Part shown: one piece after another, positions 46,558 through 59,323 of the stretch | How positions within the stretch are numbered: position 1 is the stretch's first letter | How the letters are laid out: each line of letters begins with the position of its first letter | Assembly (NCBI GenBank): GCA_050084985.1 | Contig: JBITNC010000001.1 | Span: 215,326,001 to 215,390,000, forward strand | Direction: 5' to 3' | Length of the DNA stretch: 64,000 nt | Source of the DNA: Nageia nagi | Taxonomy: Eukaryota; Pinophyta | Made by a program: the position numbers and the translations under genes | The notes under the pieces: generated by a model | Seen by the model: the letters and a program-made list of their open reading frames with translations, nothing else | What the model was told of the DNA's origin: nothing | The model's database searches: none

Positions 46558-48771
46558 ATAAGGTACAAATTTGGTGGGGAATATATTTGGATAATTTATA
46601 TAAAAAAATATTACAAAGTTATAAAATTTTGGCTAACCAACCATGAAAAAAATAAAACCAAAAAAAATTAGGCTACTTGGGCCCAAATCAATGAGCATAA
46701 AAATATCAAATTGAAAAATTGAAAATCCTAAAAAATAGCTATTTTATGATAAATACCCACTATGCATTTCCCTATTGGAAAACCTTAGATTTTCTTTAGA
46801 CTAGAAGTATTTTGGTTTAAGGTAATCATCTTGGGAATGATGGTTTATCAAGAGGAAGTCAATGATTGATTAGTCTTCAAGTCAAGGAATATGTCTGATG
46901 TTGGTATTACTCCTTAATCTATGTGGGTAGTACTCATTCCTTATGGAGATGGTATCTCATGGAGATGATCATCAAAATATATGGCATGGTTTATGGGTTC
47001 CCTAAAATAAAGAATTACAAATAAAAAGCTAGAGTTGATGATAGGGATAAGTTGTGATAATGTAATCATCATACCATGCAATAGTATGGTTCTCTAAATA
47101 CCTTCTTGAAGGGCCATTCTATGAGAGATAGTATGGATAACCATCTTATCAAAATTAGTATTAATGTATCTTTGGTAGTATAAGATTGGTAAAGGGTGAA
47201 CTAGGAAATGCAAATAAGACTCTATGGTGATAAGAATATTGGGCAATGCATGATATGAAATTACTATGAAATATTAGAATTGAAGGGAAGCCACCCATAT
47301 TCCTCATGGAGGTATAAACCAAGAGAGGTACTTATTGCTCTTAGTGGAGGAGTATACCTATAAATTATAATTTATTATTATAATTTGGGAGAATGCCTTT
47401 TTATTATTAGAATTAGTGGATTTAGCTCAAGTTGTAAGGTAATGATAAATGAGGGGAAATGTTTACAGTGTGGTATTTCTTGAGTCTATTGCTACTAGAT
47501 GTTGATAGTAGTATGTAGTATGATGGGAAAAAATATTTCTATCTATGATATATGACTAAAGTTTTATTTATATGATGTGCTAGAGCACATCCTCCTCTTT
47601 TTGAGATTTAAATGGCATAAAGCATCCCCTTACAATAGAACAAGTTATGGTTGTAGATAAGAAAAATTAAACTCCTCTTAGTGAATATTTTATCTTACAT
47701 ATCTAGTAGATCATGGGAGAGAGACTCTAATGCATATATTTATATGGTTTCAATGAATTGATAAATGGGAATAAATCTTATGAATTACTTTAGATAGGTC
47801 ATCTTGAAAGGAATTGGACCTTTGTCATAGTACTATGTGGATTCAATTGGATATTGATTGCCATAAGAGTGGATGATTTACATGAGCAATTATGCAGTCT
47901 CTAAATGGATGGGAGCTCCTTTATGATGAAGTTGTGATAGTGCAATGCTATGTTGGTGATATTAAGAAGTGTTGGGTATTCCTTTTGATGATGATAGTGA
48001 TTGGGATACCAAGTTTACTAATGTATTTTAGCTTGAATGGTTTAAAGTATATAGGTTTTTAAGTTCAAGTCATAATCCTTAGATAGTTTGAGTCTAAAAG
48101 GATAAGAATATACTAGTATGAAATTTCTCTTTAACTTGGCTTGGTGTTATCATAGTGTAGTCAAAGTTTGTATGTGATATACTCCTTTACAACTTGTGAT
48201 GGAGAGATTAAGTGGATGTGGATGTGTTATCCTCTAAGTATATGATTATGGTGAGAGTTTAAGATATGGTTTGGAGGGTACTTAGTTCAAAGTTGGGTGT
48301 CCATGACTACATGGTATGGGACATGTATGCCTTGGTAAAATTAATGAACATACATGACTACATGGGATGGGGCATGTAGATAATAAAAATAAAATGTATC
48401 TTCACACATAATAAAATGAACCAACCCATAATAGTAATAAAATTAAATATGGTATGAGATCGATATTAAGGCTTGAGGGAAGATGAATAGAAGTGTTTGG
48501 TGTAGGATAGACAAATCTAACTCAAGTATTTGAGCTAATGGATGGATGCTTAAGAATGAAATTCATAAATGGGTCTTTGCTATGCTAGTTTATGGATAGA
48601 CTAGACCATCTTGGAAAATATTCTATGGGATGGTTAGGAACTCCTTTAGGTGCTGCTAGTCAAGTTTAAAAGAGATTAATGAAAAATAATTAGTATTTAA
48701 TTATGTTTAGTGGAATCCTACTAGAAATTATGGCTAAGATGTTATAGATGGTTATGAATTATTGAATAAGT
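46558..48771. other. Unclassified AT-rich sequence between D and F
   Basis: Beyond the TSD of D there is no coding motif, no long ORF and no LTR that I can recognise. There is a short local duplication near 48300-48370 (CATGACTACATGG). Before F inserted it was continuous with 60384-61457. It may be an old, unrecognisable transposon. Confidence 0.5.
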
Positions 48772-48776
48772 TGTAT

Positions 48777-49186
48777 TGTTAGGATCCCACATCCTAACAT
48801 TTTAGTGTTAGTATTAGTTCTTCTAATTAAATTATCAACATATATTATAACTCGTAATATTATGATTGTAAGGTGGGGCTTGATCTTGCATTACTATTAG
48901 GGTGAGGGTTAGTATATTATAAATAGGTAGAAGTGTATGAAGAAAGGCATATTAAATATTATTTTTATTTTTGGAATTGTATGGAGGTAGTGCCCTCAAA
49001 GTGGCCTATGATTCTATTACTATTCACTAAAATCTTATCCTTATATTCTAATTATTGCTTTTTCATGTTCTATTTATCAATGCATGCTCTATTATTTCCA
49101 CTAGATTAGTTATCATTTTTCTCTTTAAAATTGATATTCATTACATTTCTACAATATTTTCCTTTCATATTTGTAGCATCATAACA
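48777..49186 (+). repeat. Element F 5' LTR
   Basis: Begins with a short hairpin, GTTAGGAT-CCCAC-ATCCTAAC, and ends CATAACA. A TATA-like TATTATAAATAGG is near 48915. Confidence 0.92.
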
Positions 49187-49188
49187 TC

Positions 49189-49200
49189 TAGTATTAGAGC
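49189..49200 (+). other. Element F primer-binding site (decayed)
   Basis: TAGTATTAGAGC, matching the plant initiator-Met tRNA site TGGTATCAGAGC except for two transitions. 49201-50229 after it is leader without recognisable features. Confidence 0.75.
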
Positions 49201-50229
49201 TCTTTCTAGGGTCATTTTACTACAAGAAAAGAAAAATTTAGAGGTCTAAGCTAGAAACCCTATGCTGGGGGTTTTAAAATATCTAGGAGGATCTATCATT
49301 TTTGGCTAAGCACACTTTCCCATAAAATTAGGTGTGAAGTGAGATGCAAAAAATTATAGACCAATACCTAGGCCTCAAATAGAACCCTACATAGAATTAG
49401 ACTCCATATACCAAAAGGTATATCAAAGACTATCTAGGTTATAAATGGAAACTAGGTAGGAATCTATGTTGACTATTTGTAAATTTTAGTGCACTAGCAA
49501 GTGCTATTGAAACATTACTTGTCACAAAAGCCATCTTTGTAGCCTCTTTCCTTATGAAAGATGGATAGGAGGGGTGTTTAGATAAGCCTACAAAGTAGAT
49601 AATCCTTACCCTAGAATTATTTCTTCACACAAAAAATCTTGATTCAAGAGGTAGAATATATGACATGCAATTTTTTAAAGCTATCAAAAATAGCAATTTA
49701 GAGGTAGAAAAACCTTCATAGCTAAATAACTAAAAATCTATACCATTTCAATAGTTGTTAACAAAAGTATATAGAGCCACAAACGTAAAAAAAAGAGTCC
49801 AATGAGTCTAAAAATCATCATCAAGCTACCTAGCCCATTGTTATCACCTTTCAAGCTAATTATTTTGATATATTACACCCATACACCTTTTAAGATACTT
49901 TATAAAAATAATAGTTTCTAAAAATAGCAATTTCCAAAAATAACAACTTCAAAAATAGTAGTTTCCAAAAATGGCACCTAAGATAAGATCCCAAATAGTA
50001 GCATAAGCTAATCCTACCATGATGACATTTCAAATATGACCCAAAAAATGGTAGATACACTTACCAATACATTCAAGGTAGAAATGTAATAAATACAAAC
50101 CTAAATACAAACCCTTGATAGTAAATGTGATAGTGTCTAACTAAGTATTAGTCATACCAATAATGCATCCAGTTCATAGTAATTAGGGTAGTCAAGAAAT
50201 CCATAGGGGTATCATCATAAATTTTAGGG

Positions 50230-50871
50230 CCAACAAGGTGGTTTAATTATTAACACATAAACAAATTGTATTTTCCCTAATTTAATGGAGATGATCCCAC
50301 TAGCTAGATTTATAAGTCTGAACAGTATTTCATATTAAACCAAATTTCAAAAGATTTGAAGGTGCATATGGCAACTTTTCATTTGGATCATGAGGCTCTC
50401 CAATGGCATTAGTGGTACTCAAAAAAGCATCTTGCTCCTTCATGAGATGAATTTACTCAATAATTATTGATCCATTTTGGTCCTAGTGACTATGAAGATT
50501 TCATAGGGGCATTGACCAAGTTACATCAAACCACAACAATCAAAGAATACCAAAATTAGTTTGAGAAATTGGCAAATCACATAGAGGAGTTAGATGATGT
50601 ATTTTTTATAATTTGTTTTATCAATGGATCAAAGGAAGAAATTAAACCAAAGGTCAAAATGTTTAATCCCAAAAATATGATGGATGCTATTACTTTATCA
50701 AAGCTCACTGAAGATAAAGCTAGTGCTCATCAATGAAATGTAAGACCCCTATTCATAAAAATACATAATATTTCCCATTCCTCTAATAACATAAGTGCCC
50801 CACCATCAAATCACATAATGCAAACTAAGAAGTTAACATGGGAGGAAATGGAATAGTATTAAAAGAAGGGT
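50230..50871 (+). pseudogene. gag: Gag of element F
   Basis: Decayed gag: FNGDDPTS.IYKSEQYF, HLDHEALQWH and LTKLHQTTTIKEYQNQFEKL are typical chromovirus gag segments. The zinc-knuckle region survives only as LCYNHDKKFVHDHH at the start of the following frame. Stops and one frameshift near 50290. Confidence 0.75.
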
Positions 50872-51310
50872 TTGTGCTATAATCATGATAAGAAATTTGT
50901 TCATGATCATCATTATACTCAACAAAACTTATGTTTGCTAGATGCTAATGCTCCTAGTGAGGAGGAATATGAGAGTCCACCTAAAGAGGCTATAGAGGAA
51001 ATTCTAGATGAGAAGACCCTAGTTATCTCTTACAGTACATTGGTAAGAATTACTACCCCTCAAACTATGAAGGTCAAAGGGTTTTTTAAAAAGCACCCTC
51101 TTATTATATTATTAGATTTAGGAAGTACTCATAATTTCATTGATCCATGGGTGGCTAAGGTTGTTGACTGTTACATCCACCCTACAAATAATTTTAAGGT
51201 TATGGTTGGTAATGGAGGAAAAATAACATGTAAAGGCACATGTCAAAATGTCAAACTGAGCATGGACCACTATACTTTGAAAAGCAACGTGTGCTTTACC
51301 ACTTGAGGGA
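50872..51310 (+). pseudogene. Protease of element F
   Basis: 144 open codons from 50872. ILLDLGSTHNFID matches the retropepsin LIDSGSTHNFI type, with Ser replaced by Leu in the D-S-G triplet. Upstream is the zinc-knuckle remnant and a Glu-rich linker. The order gag-PR is preserved. Confidence 0.8.
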
Positions 51311-51639
51311 TATGATATAGTTTTGGGGGTGTAATGGTTGAGGACTTTGGACATTATGCAATGGAATTTTGTAGAGCTATGGATGACCTTCAAGATAGAA
51401 AAATGAGAGAATACTCTTAGGGGATTATAGGGTGGACCTTTATAAATTATGAGCTCATATCTCATGGAAAAAATACTATAAAAAATTGGAAAGGAGATGC
51501 TAGCATAGTTATACTCTTTATCAATCACTAAATCTAAAGTCATAGATACTAAGGATTTGTAGTCCATATTGAGTAAGCATGTGTTTTAACATGTGTTTGA
51601 AGAACCAACAAGCTTACCACCCCAACCATCACATGATCA

Positions 51640-52300
51640 TGCTATGCAGTTGGTGTTGAGAAGTCACCCACCAAATATTCATCCTTATCATTATCCTTAT
51701 TTATGAAAAATGAAATTAAGAAATTGGTTTAAGAACTATTGGATATAAGAGTAATCTAACCTAGCATAAGTCCATATTCTTATTTAGCTATATTAGTTCA
51801 TAAGAAAGATGGCTCATGGCATATGTGTGTGGATTTCAAGTCCCTCAACAAAATTACCATCAAGGATAAATTTTACATATCGATCATTAATGAATTATTG
51901 GATGAATTGCATGGGGCAAGATATTTTTATAAGTTGGACCTATGATTTGGGTATCATCAAATCCACTTCAAGGAGGAGGATATACCAAAAACTACATTTC
52001 ACACCCATGAGGACCATTATGAGTTCTTGGTCATGCCTTTTAGCCTCATAAATGCTCCATCCACATTTCAAATTTTAATGAATCAAGTGTTTTGTCTATT
52101 CCTTAGGAACTTTATTTTAGTTTTCTTTGATAATATTTTGATCTATATTAAGACATGGTAAGAACACATAGCACATGTTGACCAAACCTTACAAATTTTG
52201 AAGGAACATCAACTATATGTAAAAAAATCAAAATGTTCATTTGATAAGATGGAAATTAACTACTTAGGTCACATTATATCTAAATAGGGAGTTAAGGTGG
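51640..52300 (+). pseudogene. Reverse transcriptase of element F
   Basis: Motifs: [67 protein letters not shown] and NAPSTFQ. The active site reads FFDN (52123-52134) where the family has YFDD, so the second Asp is lost. NYLGHIIS closes the domain. Several TAG stops. Confidence 0.9.
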
Positions 52301-52915
52301 ATCCACATAAGATTACTAACATGCAAAATTGGTCTATTCCTACATCCTTGAAAAATATTCAAGGATTCTTGGGGTTGAATAGCCATTATAGCAAATTTGT
52401 GAAATATTATGGTAAGATTGCAACACCTTTAATAATGTTGTTGAAAAAGAATGCATTCCAATGGTCCCTTCAAGCTAAGGCAGCTTTCTTTAAGCTTAAG
52501 GATGAAATGTGTACCACCCTGATATTAGCAATGCTAATTTTTTCTAAAATATGTATGATAGAAAGTGATGCTTATGGAGTAGGAATTGGGGTATTATTGA
52601 TGCAAGAAGGTCATCCCTTAGCATTCACTAGTAGAGCACTCTCTAGTAAAAATTTGGGTAAATCCACCTATGAAAAATAAATGCTTACCATCATTCATGT
52701 AGTTCAATGTTTAAGACCATATCTCATTGGTCACTATTTCATCATCCTCATAGATCATCATAATTTAAAATTTTTCATTGAGCAATGTATTTCTACACTT
52801 GAGCAATAAATATGGGTGACCAAACTACTAGGGTAGAATTATAAGATAGTATACCATAAAGATAAAGAGAATGTGGTTATCAATGGTCTCTCTAGAAAAT
52901 TTGAAGATTAGGTAG
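52301..52915 (+). pseudogene. Connection and RNase H of element F
   Basis: IQGFLGLNSHYSKFVKYYGKI, then RNase H: MIESDAYGVGIGVLLMQ, HPLAFTSRALS, LRPYLIGHYFIILIDH and NGLSRK. The catalytic Asp residues are readable but TAA/TAG stops break it after 52680. A single RNase H, as expected for a chromovirus. Confidence 0.85.
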
Positions 52916-53039
52916 CACTATAAGCTCTTTTATCTCCTATTCATTAATGGTTGGATAAAGTTAAATAGGAGTGGGTAGAGGATAGCTCCACCTAAGAATT
53001 GTTAAAATAAATCACTCAAGACCCTATAATTAAACCACA

Positions 53040-53754
53040 CCACACATGGCATGATGGTATTTTGAGATTTAAAGGCTAAATTTTGTTATCATCTCCTTCA
53101 AAATGTAAATTAGAAATACTTGCCAAATTACATTTCACACCTACATCAAAACATGATGGATTTTTGAAAACTTATAAGCGAGCGGCATGATCATTCTATT
53201 GGGTAGGTATGAAATTAGATATAAAGTAATTTGTTGTAGCTTATGATGTGTCTTAATGATAAAAGGGTGAGATAGTGGGTACTTTGGTACTCCTTCAACC
53301 TCTTCCTATACCTAATTGTACATGGACCAATATCTCAATGGATTTCATTAAAGGCCTACCTAAATCCAATGGTAAATCAGTTATTCTAGTGGTGGTTGAT
53401 CGATTATCCAAATATGCTCATTTTGGTTCATTAGCTCATCCTTATAAGGTAGTGATAGTGGAGTAATTATTCTTAGATATAATTTTTAAACTACATGGCA
53501 TGCCAAATATTATTATTAGTGATTATGATCCCACTTTTACAAGCCATTTTTGGTAAGAGCTTTTTAAGTTGCAAGGTACCTAACTCAACATGAGCTCAAC
53601 ATATCACCTGCAAATTGATGGTCAAACTAAAATTATCAATAAATGTTTGACATATTTATGCTATTTTACATCAACACAACATATGCATTGGGTATGATGG
53701 ATTCTCTTATCTGATTGGTGGTATAATACATCTTATCATTATACTAGTAAGATG
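53040..53754 (+). pseudogene. Integrase of element F, 5' part
   Basis: Zinc region remnant followed by the core: [15 protein letters not shown] (first Asp), [29 protein letters not shown] (second Asp; the family has SDRDP) and QIDGQTKIIN, where Glu of the triad appears as Lys. The frame is cut at 53754 by element G and resumes at 59324: ..TSKM / TPYEVVYG. Confidence 0.87.
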
Positions 53755-54003
53755 TGTAGGAATGGATCATAAAACTCCAAGATATATTTACTCAAGAATG
53801 ATTTACAATATATAGACCACAAAAGTGGTTAACTAAAAAACTCCTAAAATGGTGCAAATAAGTGTACACCTAATCCTAACTAACTTACCTACCTAAGCAC
53901 TAAGCTAGAATTTCTCTAACTAACTTTAAATGACACTCATCATTGACACATGTCTAATTTCTAAATATTTACAAATACCATAATAAGATTATGGTTTTTA
54001 ACA
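53755..54003 (-). repeat. Element G 3' LTR
   Basis: 249 bp, TG..CA; the PPT (AATTAAGGGGGGGAA on the minus strand, 54004-54018) lies directly inside it. Confidence 0.92.
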
Positions 54004-54019
54004 TTCCCCCCCTTAATTT

Positions 54020-54577
54020 GAAGGGGTATTTGTAAGTCTAAGCATTGATCTAAATTTATTGAACTTTTCTCTTCCAAGTGCCTTAGTGAAGATGTCTACG
54101 ATGTTGAGCTGCCATTGTTAATAAAGTACGAATGGTAGCCCATTTAGCTGTAGGAGCAAAAGTCTCATCATAGTCAATGCCTTCTCTTTATGCAAAACCT
54201 TTTGCAACAAGCCTCACTTTGTTTTTATCAAGTGATCCATCTGATTTATACTTGTTCTTGTAAACCCACTTGCATCTAATAGGTTTGATTCCATATTATG
54301 GATCTACCAACTTCCATGTCCCATTCTTGATGAGAGCATCATACTCTTTCTTCATAGCTTCTTTCCAAGCATCATGAGAAATAGCTTCTTTAAAAGAAGT
54401 TGGTTCAAAATTAGTAGAACAATTCAATTCCATATCAAAAGAAAGGACATCACCTAAAACTAAATCTTCTACTGCTCCACTTTCTTGTCTTGTCTGGTAG
54501 GAACTTCGAGTTCCTGTCTTTCCAATTTCATTAGGATGAACACTTTCAAATGTTTTCTAGGCCCATTTTGGAATTCT
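54020..54577 (-). pseudogene. RT start fused to RNase H end of element G
   Basis: RT start: AWKEAMKKEYDAL, NGTWKLV, CKWVYKNKYKSDGS, VRLVAKGFA and DYDETFAP, then ATIRTLL. It then jumps to the very end of copia RNase H, DIFTKALGREKFNKFRSML. The YVDD active site and most of RNase H are absent. This is the internal deletion that makes G non-autonomous. Confidence 0.85.
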
Positions 54578-55990
54578 CTAAGATGATTCTAGTTCATCAC
54601 TGAGTTGAGATGGATCTTCACTTCCATTAAGACTTAATTGATCAATTCCTTGAATTACATCATCTAACTGATGCTCAGATACTAGCACTGATGAACTGGA
54701 AGAACCTAGTAGAGGAGGTACTCTTTGTGCTTGTTCTTCATGAACAAATGGTAAAAATTCCAAATTTGGATCCAATATAGGAATTCCCCCCTCAAGATTT
54801 GGAATTTCATAATCTTTTTCAAAATAATGCTTTCCATGGGTAAACTTATCAAGATGATCAATCTGCCACTCAACAGTATTGTCACTTTTGGAAAATTCAA
54901 GAAAGATAATGTCTCTTGCAAAGAGAAACTTCTTGTTTACCTCATCATAAAGCTTGTCTCCCTTGGTAGTGTCTAAATAGCCCAAGAAAATACACTTTTG
55001 ACTCCTAGCTTCAAGCTTGCTTTGTTTTTCCTTAGGTATGAGTGCATAATAGGTGGAACCAAAGATCCTAAGATGACGTACAGAAGGAATATGACCAAAC
55101 CACATTTCAAATGGAGCCTTATCTTTGAGAGCATGAGAAAGAGATCTATTTCTCAAATAAATAGCACATTGAACTGCATCACCCCAAAACATAATTTTGA
55201 CATTCTTGAAGAATATCATTACACGGGCCATGTTTAATAGAGTTCTGTTCAATCTTTCAGCAACCCCATTTTGTTGTGGGTTATAGGGAACAATAGTCTG
55301 ATGTTTAATCCCATGTTGGTGTAAGTAAGATTTGAAGTCATTTGAAGTATATTCCCCCCCATTATCTTAATGAAGGATACCTATATGAGTATGAGCTTCA
55401 TTTTCAATACTCACATGAAAGTCTTTGAATTTGGAAAAAGCTTTAGACTTATGTTTTAAGAAATAAACCTAAGACATCATAGAATAATCATTAATGAATG
55501 TCATAATATATCTATTTCTAGCTGTAGAAGGAATAAAAAATAGACCACACAAATTAGAATGAACTAGTTCAAGTTTTCTACTAGCTCTCCATTGGGAATT
55601 TATAAACAGTTGCTTGTGGTGCTTCCCTAGGATACAGGCTTCACAAGGGGCAATGTTTCCTAGGTATTGTAGGCAAACCACTAAAACCTCATTTCTTTAA
55701 AAGACAAAGGTCATCAAAATTATGGTGCCCAAATCTAGCATGCCACAAAATACTTGAGGGAAGTGTACCTTTTTCTTGATGTGTAAGGAATGCAAATTCT
55801 TTCAATCGAACAGAAGCACTAGTGAGTTTCAAAAGCTTTCCATCTTCCACACCAAGCATCATAACTTTGTTGTTAGGAGATTGTCATATTTCCACCTTAC
55901 CATCGAACATATGGATGGTATGTCCTTATTGTCAAACAAGAACAAGGGAAAGCAAATTTCTCCTCAATTCTAGAAGATAAAATACATTTT
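54578..55990 (-). pseudogene. Integrase of element G
   Basis: GAG-pre-integrase piece LWHARFGHHNFDDL and CEACILGKHHKQ give the HHCC zinc region. The core has FINDYS (first Asp), a decayed HQDNGGEY segment and PYNPQQNGVAERLNRTLL with the catalytic Glu. The stretch 54578-55252 is open for 224 codons, with FWGDAVQCAIYLRNR, CIFLGYL and a Ser-rich linker before RT. Stops occur upstream. Confidence 0.88.
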
Positions 55991-56094
55991 AAAGCACAAA
56001 ATCTAGAAATCCTAGTAGTTTAAGCCTGATTGAGCCAATTCTAGATGGCTTAAGTTTTGATCGATCTACAAATTAGACTGCACCATCAATATCT

Positions 56095-57089
56095 TCATTC
56101 AATTCTTCAAAGAAATCCCTCCTAAAAGTCATATGACATGTTGCTCCCGTATCAAGCAACCATGCATCTTCCCATGATGCATATGAAGTATTCATTAGGT
56201 CACTAAGACCAATGTTACATTCAGCTGTAACAAAATGAGCAGATGCAGAGTTCTTACTCTGATCACCTTGTTGCTCTTTCTTTTCAACAATTTTCTCCCA
56301 TGGAATGTGACATGTGGTAGCTTCATGGCCTTTTCTATCACATTGAGTGTAGTATAAATTTGAATTCTCCCTTTTATCTCCATGACCTCCTTGATTTCTA
56401 CCTCCACCTCTAAAATGTTTTTGACCATGACCTCTATTGCTACTATCTGCATAAGAAGCATCATTCTTCTCTAACTAAGCATTGTAAACAATATCCAAAG
56501 CATCATTGGTCTTCTTTCCAAAAGCTTTTTCATGCTCTACAATCTTTTCTAACAAAGTTTTGAAGGTGAGGGTGGCTAATTGTCCACTCACTTGAAGTGA
56601 TTCAAGATAAGTTGAATATGTGGGATAGAGAGCTTTGATCAAGGATGTAAGAGAAATATCAATTTCAACACCTATAGCCTCAATATCATACATTATTACA
56701 CTAATTTCTAAAATAAGTGCTATGGGATCATTGTTCTGTAACTACAAATTGAAGAGCTTTAACTAAAGTTGGATGAGTTCCAACACTGAATGAGAGTCAT
56801 ACAACTCTTTTAACTTTTCTAGTGCACTTCAAGCATCATCAATTGAAGTGATATGTCAATTGACTTCTTCAGATATAGAAGCTGCTATTAGAGCATACGC
56901 TTTGCAATTCTTCATGTTCCAAACCATGAGCTCTTTGTCATCAGTTAGTTTGATGGGTTTGGTTTTGCCATCGCATATACCTTCCCAAAAATCATTGAAG
57001 ATGAGCATATTTTTTATCTTCCTATACCATTCTGACCAATTGTTTTGACTAGTCAAAACAACCCCAATAATGCTTACTAAGGAATGCAT
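56095..57089 (-). pseudogene. gag: Gag and protease of element G
   Basis: Gag of the copia UBN2/DUF4219 type: W.EWYRKIKNMLIF, WNMKNCKAYALIAASI, then YSTYLESLQVSGQLATLTF. A zinc knuckle (TQCDRKGHEATTC) has lost its first Cys, now Tyr. Protease active site AWLLDTGATCHMT (DTGA intact) lies near 56110-56170. Several stops. Confidence 0.85.
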
Positions 57090-57340
57090 TTTGTAAGATG
57101 AAAAGTTACAAAATCACAAAAGAAGTAGATGATTTACTATATTTGAAATAGAAATAATCTTTGCTCAAACAAGGTAAAATGGAGCAAGATGATGTCAAAT
57201 ATAGAAATTTACAAGTCTAAATCGATCCACATATGATCGATGCATTCACGAATATGTTGCTCAATGACCATTGGTGGATGGATATAATCAAGATCAAAGT
57301 TATCTCTCTCTCTTTCTTCAACTGGTGCAACTGAAGATAC

Positions 57341-57742
57341 CTAGAATCCTAAATCTGACTCGGAGGCTAGAATATTAAGATTGGAACTTTGATCAACTGG
57401 TGCAACTACTAGAGTATACTCATCACTATCACTGATGATGATGATCTTAGGTGGATGTGGTGCTGGTGTGTATTCCTTAATTGAATTTTCTGCAATCTCC
57501 TTAGGCTCATATTCTTCACTAGGAAATGGAGCACTATCAAAGTACTCATTGTCTTCAAGGTCACCATCGTAGTGTACATCAGGAGGAATAATTTGTTGGT
57601 ATTGAATGACTATATTTTTGAGATCTTGAAGAATAGTATCAATACCATACACTCTTACTTCTTCATCAAAGTTTTTAGGATTTTCATTTTCAAGTATATT
57701 CATAAGAATGGCATGACATCCAGTAGATTGTATCATTGCCAA
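57341..57742 (-). CDS. Hypothetical ORF upstream of gag in element G
   Basis: 133 open codons, ATG at 57742, acidic and proline-rich (FDEEVRVYGIDTILQDLKN; APHPPKIIIISDSDEYT). It lies in the leader of a copia element, 250 bp before gag, where no standard protein is encoded. I do not recognise it. It could be captured sequence, a 5' accessory ORF or chance. Confidence 0.35.
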   Translation of the reverse strand: MAMIQSTGCHAILMNILENENPKNFDEEVRVYGIDTILQDLKNIVIQYQQIIPPDVHYDGDLEDNEYFDSAPFPSEEYEPKEIAENSIKEYTPAPHPPKIIIISDSDEYTLVVAPVDQSSNLNILASESDLGF

Positions 57743-59057
57743 AATATTTGAAAATTAAAAAAATATTTTAATATAAAATTAAAATATTTAATAACTTTAA
57801 ATATTTAAATATACCTAAATATAAAATTTGGAATTAAATATTTTGGAGTACCAAAATATTTAATACACCTTATCACTCCAAAATAAAATTTCAAATAATA
57901 AAACAACCCCTAAAATATCTCCACTACGAATATTAAAGTGACCATGTTTAAAAAATATTAAAGGCACCTTAATGGGTGAGGGGGCGAGTAAATAGGCGGG
58001 CCACTACTGAAACCCCACGTTCAAAAATCATGTTCAGTGAACACCCATGAGCAATAACACCCATGAGTGATGAGAGAGAGGAGCCATGTAACAAGAGAGG
58101 AGCCACATAAAGGAGAATGTCTCTATTGGGTGTGAGTCCAATAAAAAATAATGACCACAGGCTATGGAGAAAGCCACGATCTTAGCAGAACCCCCTTCAC
58201 TCAAATACTTCACCTCCTACTTGAGCCACGTAATAGAGAGAGGAACCACACAGGAAAATGAAGAAATGTAGGAGTCCATGTTTTGAACCCATGAACTAGA
58301 GGACCACACGGATCTGAGCTACATGAATAAAAGACAATTGAGCTGCATGAGCAAAAGCCAGTCTGGAGAGCTACATCTATTCAGCCATAGAAGACTTCCA
58401 AAATGTAGTGAAGCCTGGAGGACCACATCCAACATTGTAGGTTAGTTTAGGTAGCAAGTTGGGTGCATATTATTAATGTTTCATCTTAGTGTCTACAAGG
58501 TGAAGTCTCCCATGAAAAAATAGCTCACAAAAGCTATGACCATGTTAGACAATAGCCCTTAGCACTGACGATAATGCGTAGATGAACAACACTGAAGCTA
58601 CCGTAACCTCAATGTAGCATGTCAAATTTGTGATGTTTAATGTAGCATGTCAGCCCATGAACTACTATGCCACCACCCACTATGCCCATGATGTGCAAGC
58701 AGTCAATGCAAAAAACCCCCAACATATTTGGACCATGATGTGAAGTAAAATACCCATGTATTTGGAATAGATCAAAATGAAGAAAGTTTCCCATGAAACA
58801 GGTTTACACATGCACGTCCAACTACAAATAGTAGCACTAAAGGGAGATATGAAATGGAGGATAATGTCACCACATAGGAGAGTAGCAACACTCATCCATG
58901 TTAAACAACAGTCCAATAAATGCTCACATTCAAAGGAGGTCCAAATTTAGGTAGGAGCTTACAAACAACAACAGATCATAGCAACCTAGCAAATAGATGA
59001 TGCATCCACAAATCATAGCAAACTATAGTGATGAATTTGCATGGAGTTTCCCAAATT
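57743..59057 (-). other. Element G leader region
   Basis: About 1.3 kb between PBS and the first ORF, unusually long for copia. Starts AT-rich (ATATTTAA-type runs at 57720-57900) and continues with sequence rich in GAGCCAC and CCCATG. No gene recognised. Confidence 0.5.
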
Positions 59058-59073
59058 CCTTGCCCTGATACCA
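59058..59073 (-). other. Element G primer-binding site
   Basis: TGGTATCAGGGCAAGG on the minus strand: initiator-Met tRNA type with one mismatch in the first 12 bases, one base from the LTR. Confidence 0.85.
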
Positions 59074-59074
59074 A

Positions 59075-59323
59075 TGCAAGAATGGATCATAAAACTCTAA
59101 GATATATTTACTCAGGAATGATTTACAATATATAGACCACAAAAGTGGTTAACTAACAAACTCCTAAAATGGTGCAACTAAGTGTACACCTCATCCTAAC
59201 TAACTTACCTACCTAAGCACTAAGCTAGAATTTCTCTAACTAACTTCAAATGACACTTGTCATTGACACATGTCTAATTTCTAAATATTTACAAATACCA
59301 TAATAAGATTATGGTTTTTAACA
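59075..59323 (-). repeat. Element G 5' LTR
   Basis: 249 bp, partner of 53755-54003. Confidence 0.92.

Larger units (their letters stand above)
53755..59323 (-). mobile_element. Element G: Ty1/copia element with internal deletion
   Basis: LTRs of 249 bp (53755-54003 and 59075-59323). TSD AGATG (53750-53754) versus GGATG (59324-59328), one base changed. Minus orientation from PBS (right) and PPT (left). Order gag, PR, INT, RT is copia. RT is present only at its start and joins the C-terminal end of RNase H directly, so about 1 kb or more is missing. LTRs differ at about 10 positions, making G younger than its host F. Confidence 0.92.

Noticed and set aside
46558-48771. Possible host gene in the unclassified stretch
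   Set aside because: No frame stays open for a meaningful length, and no splice-linked set of exons or protein motif could be read.
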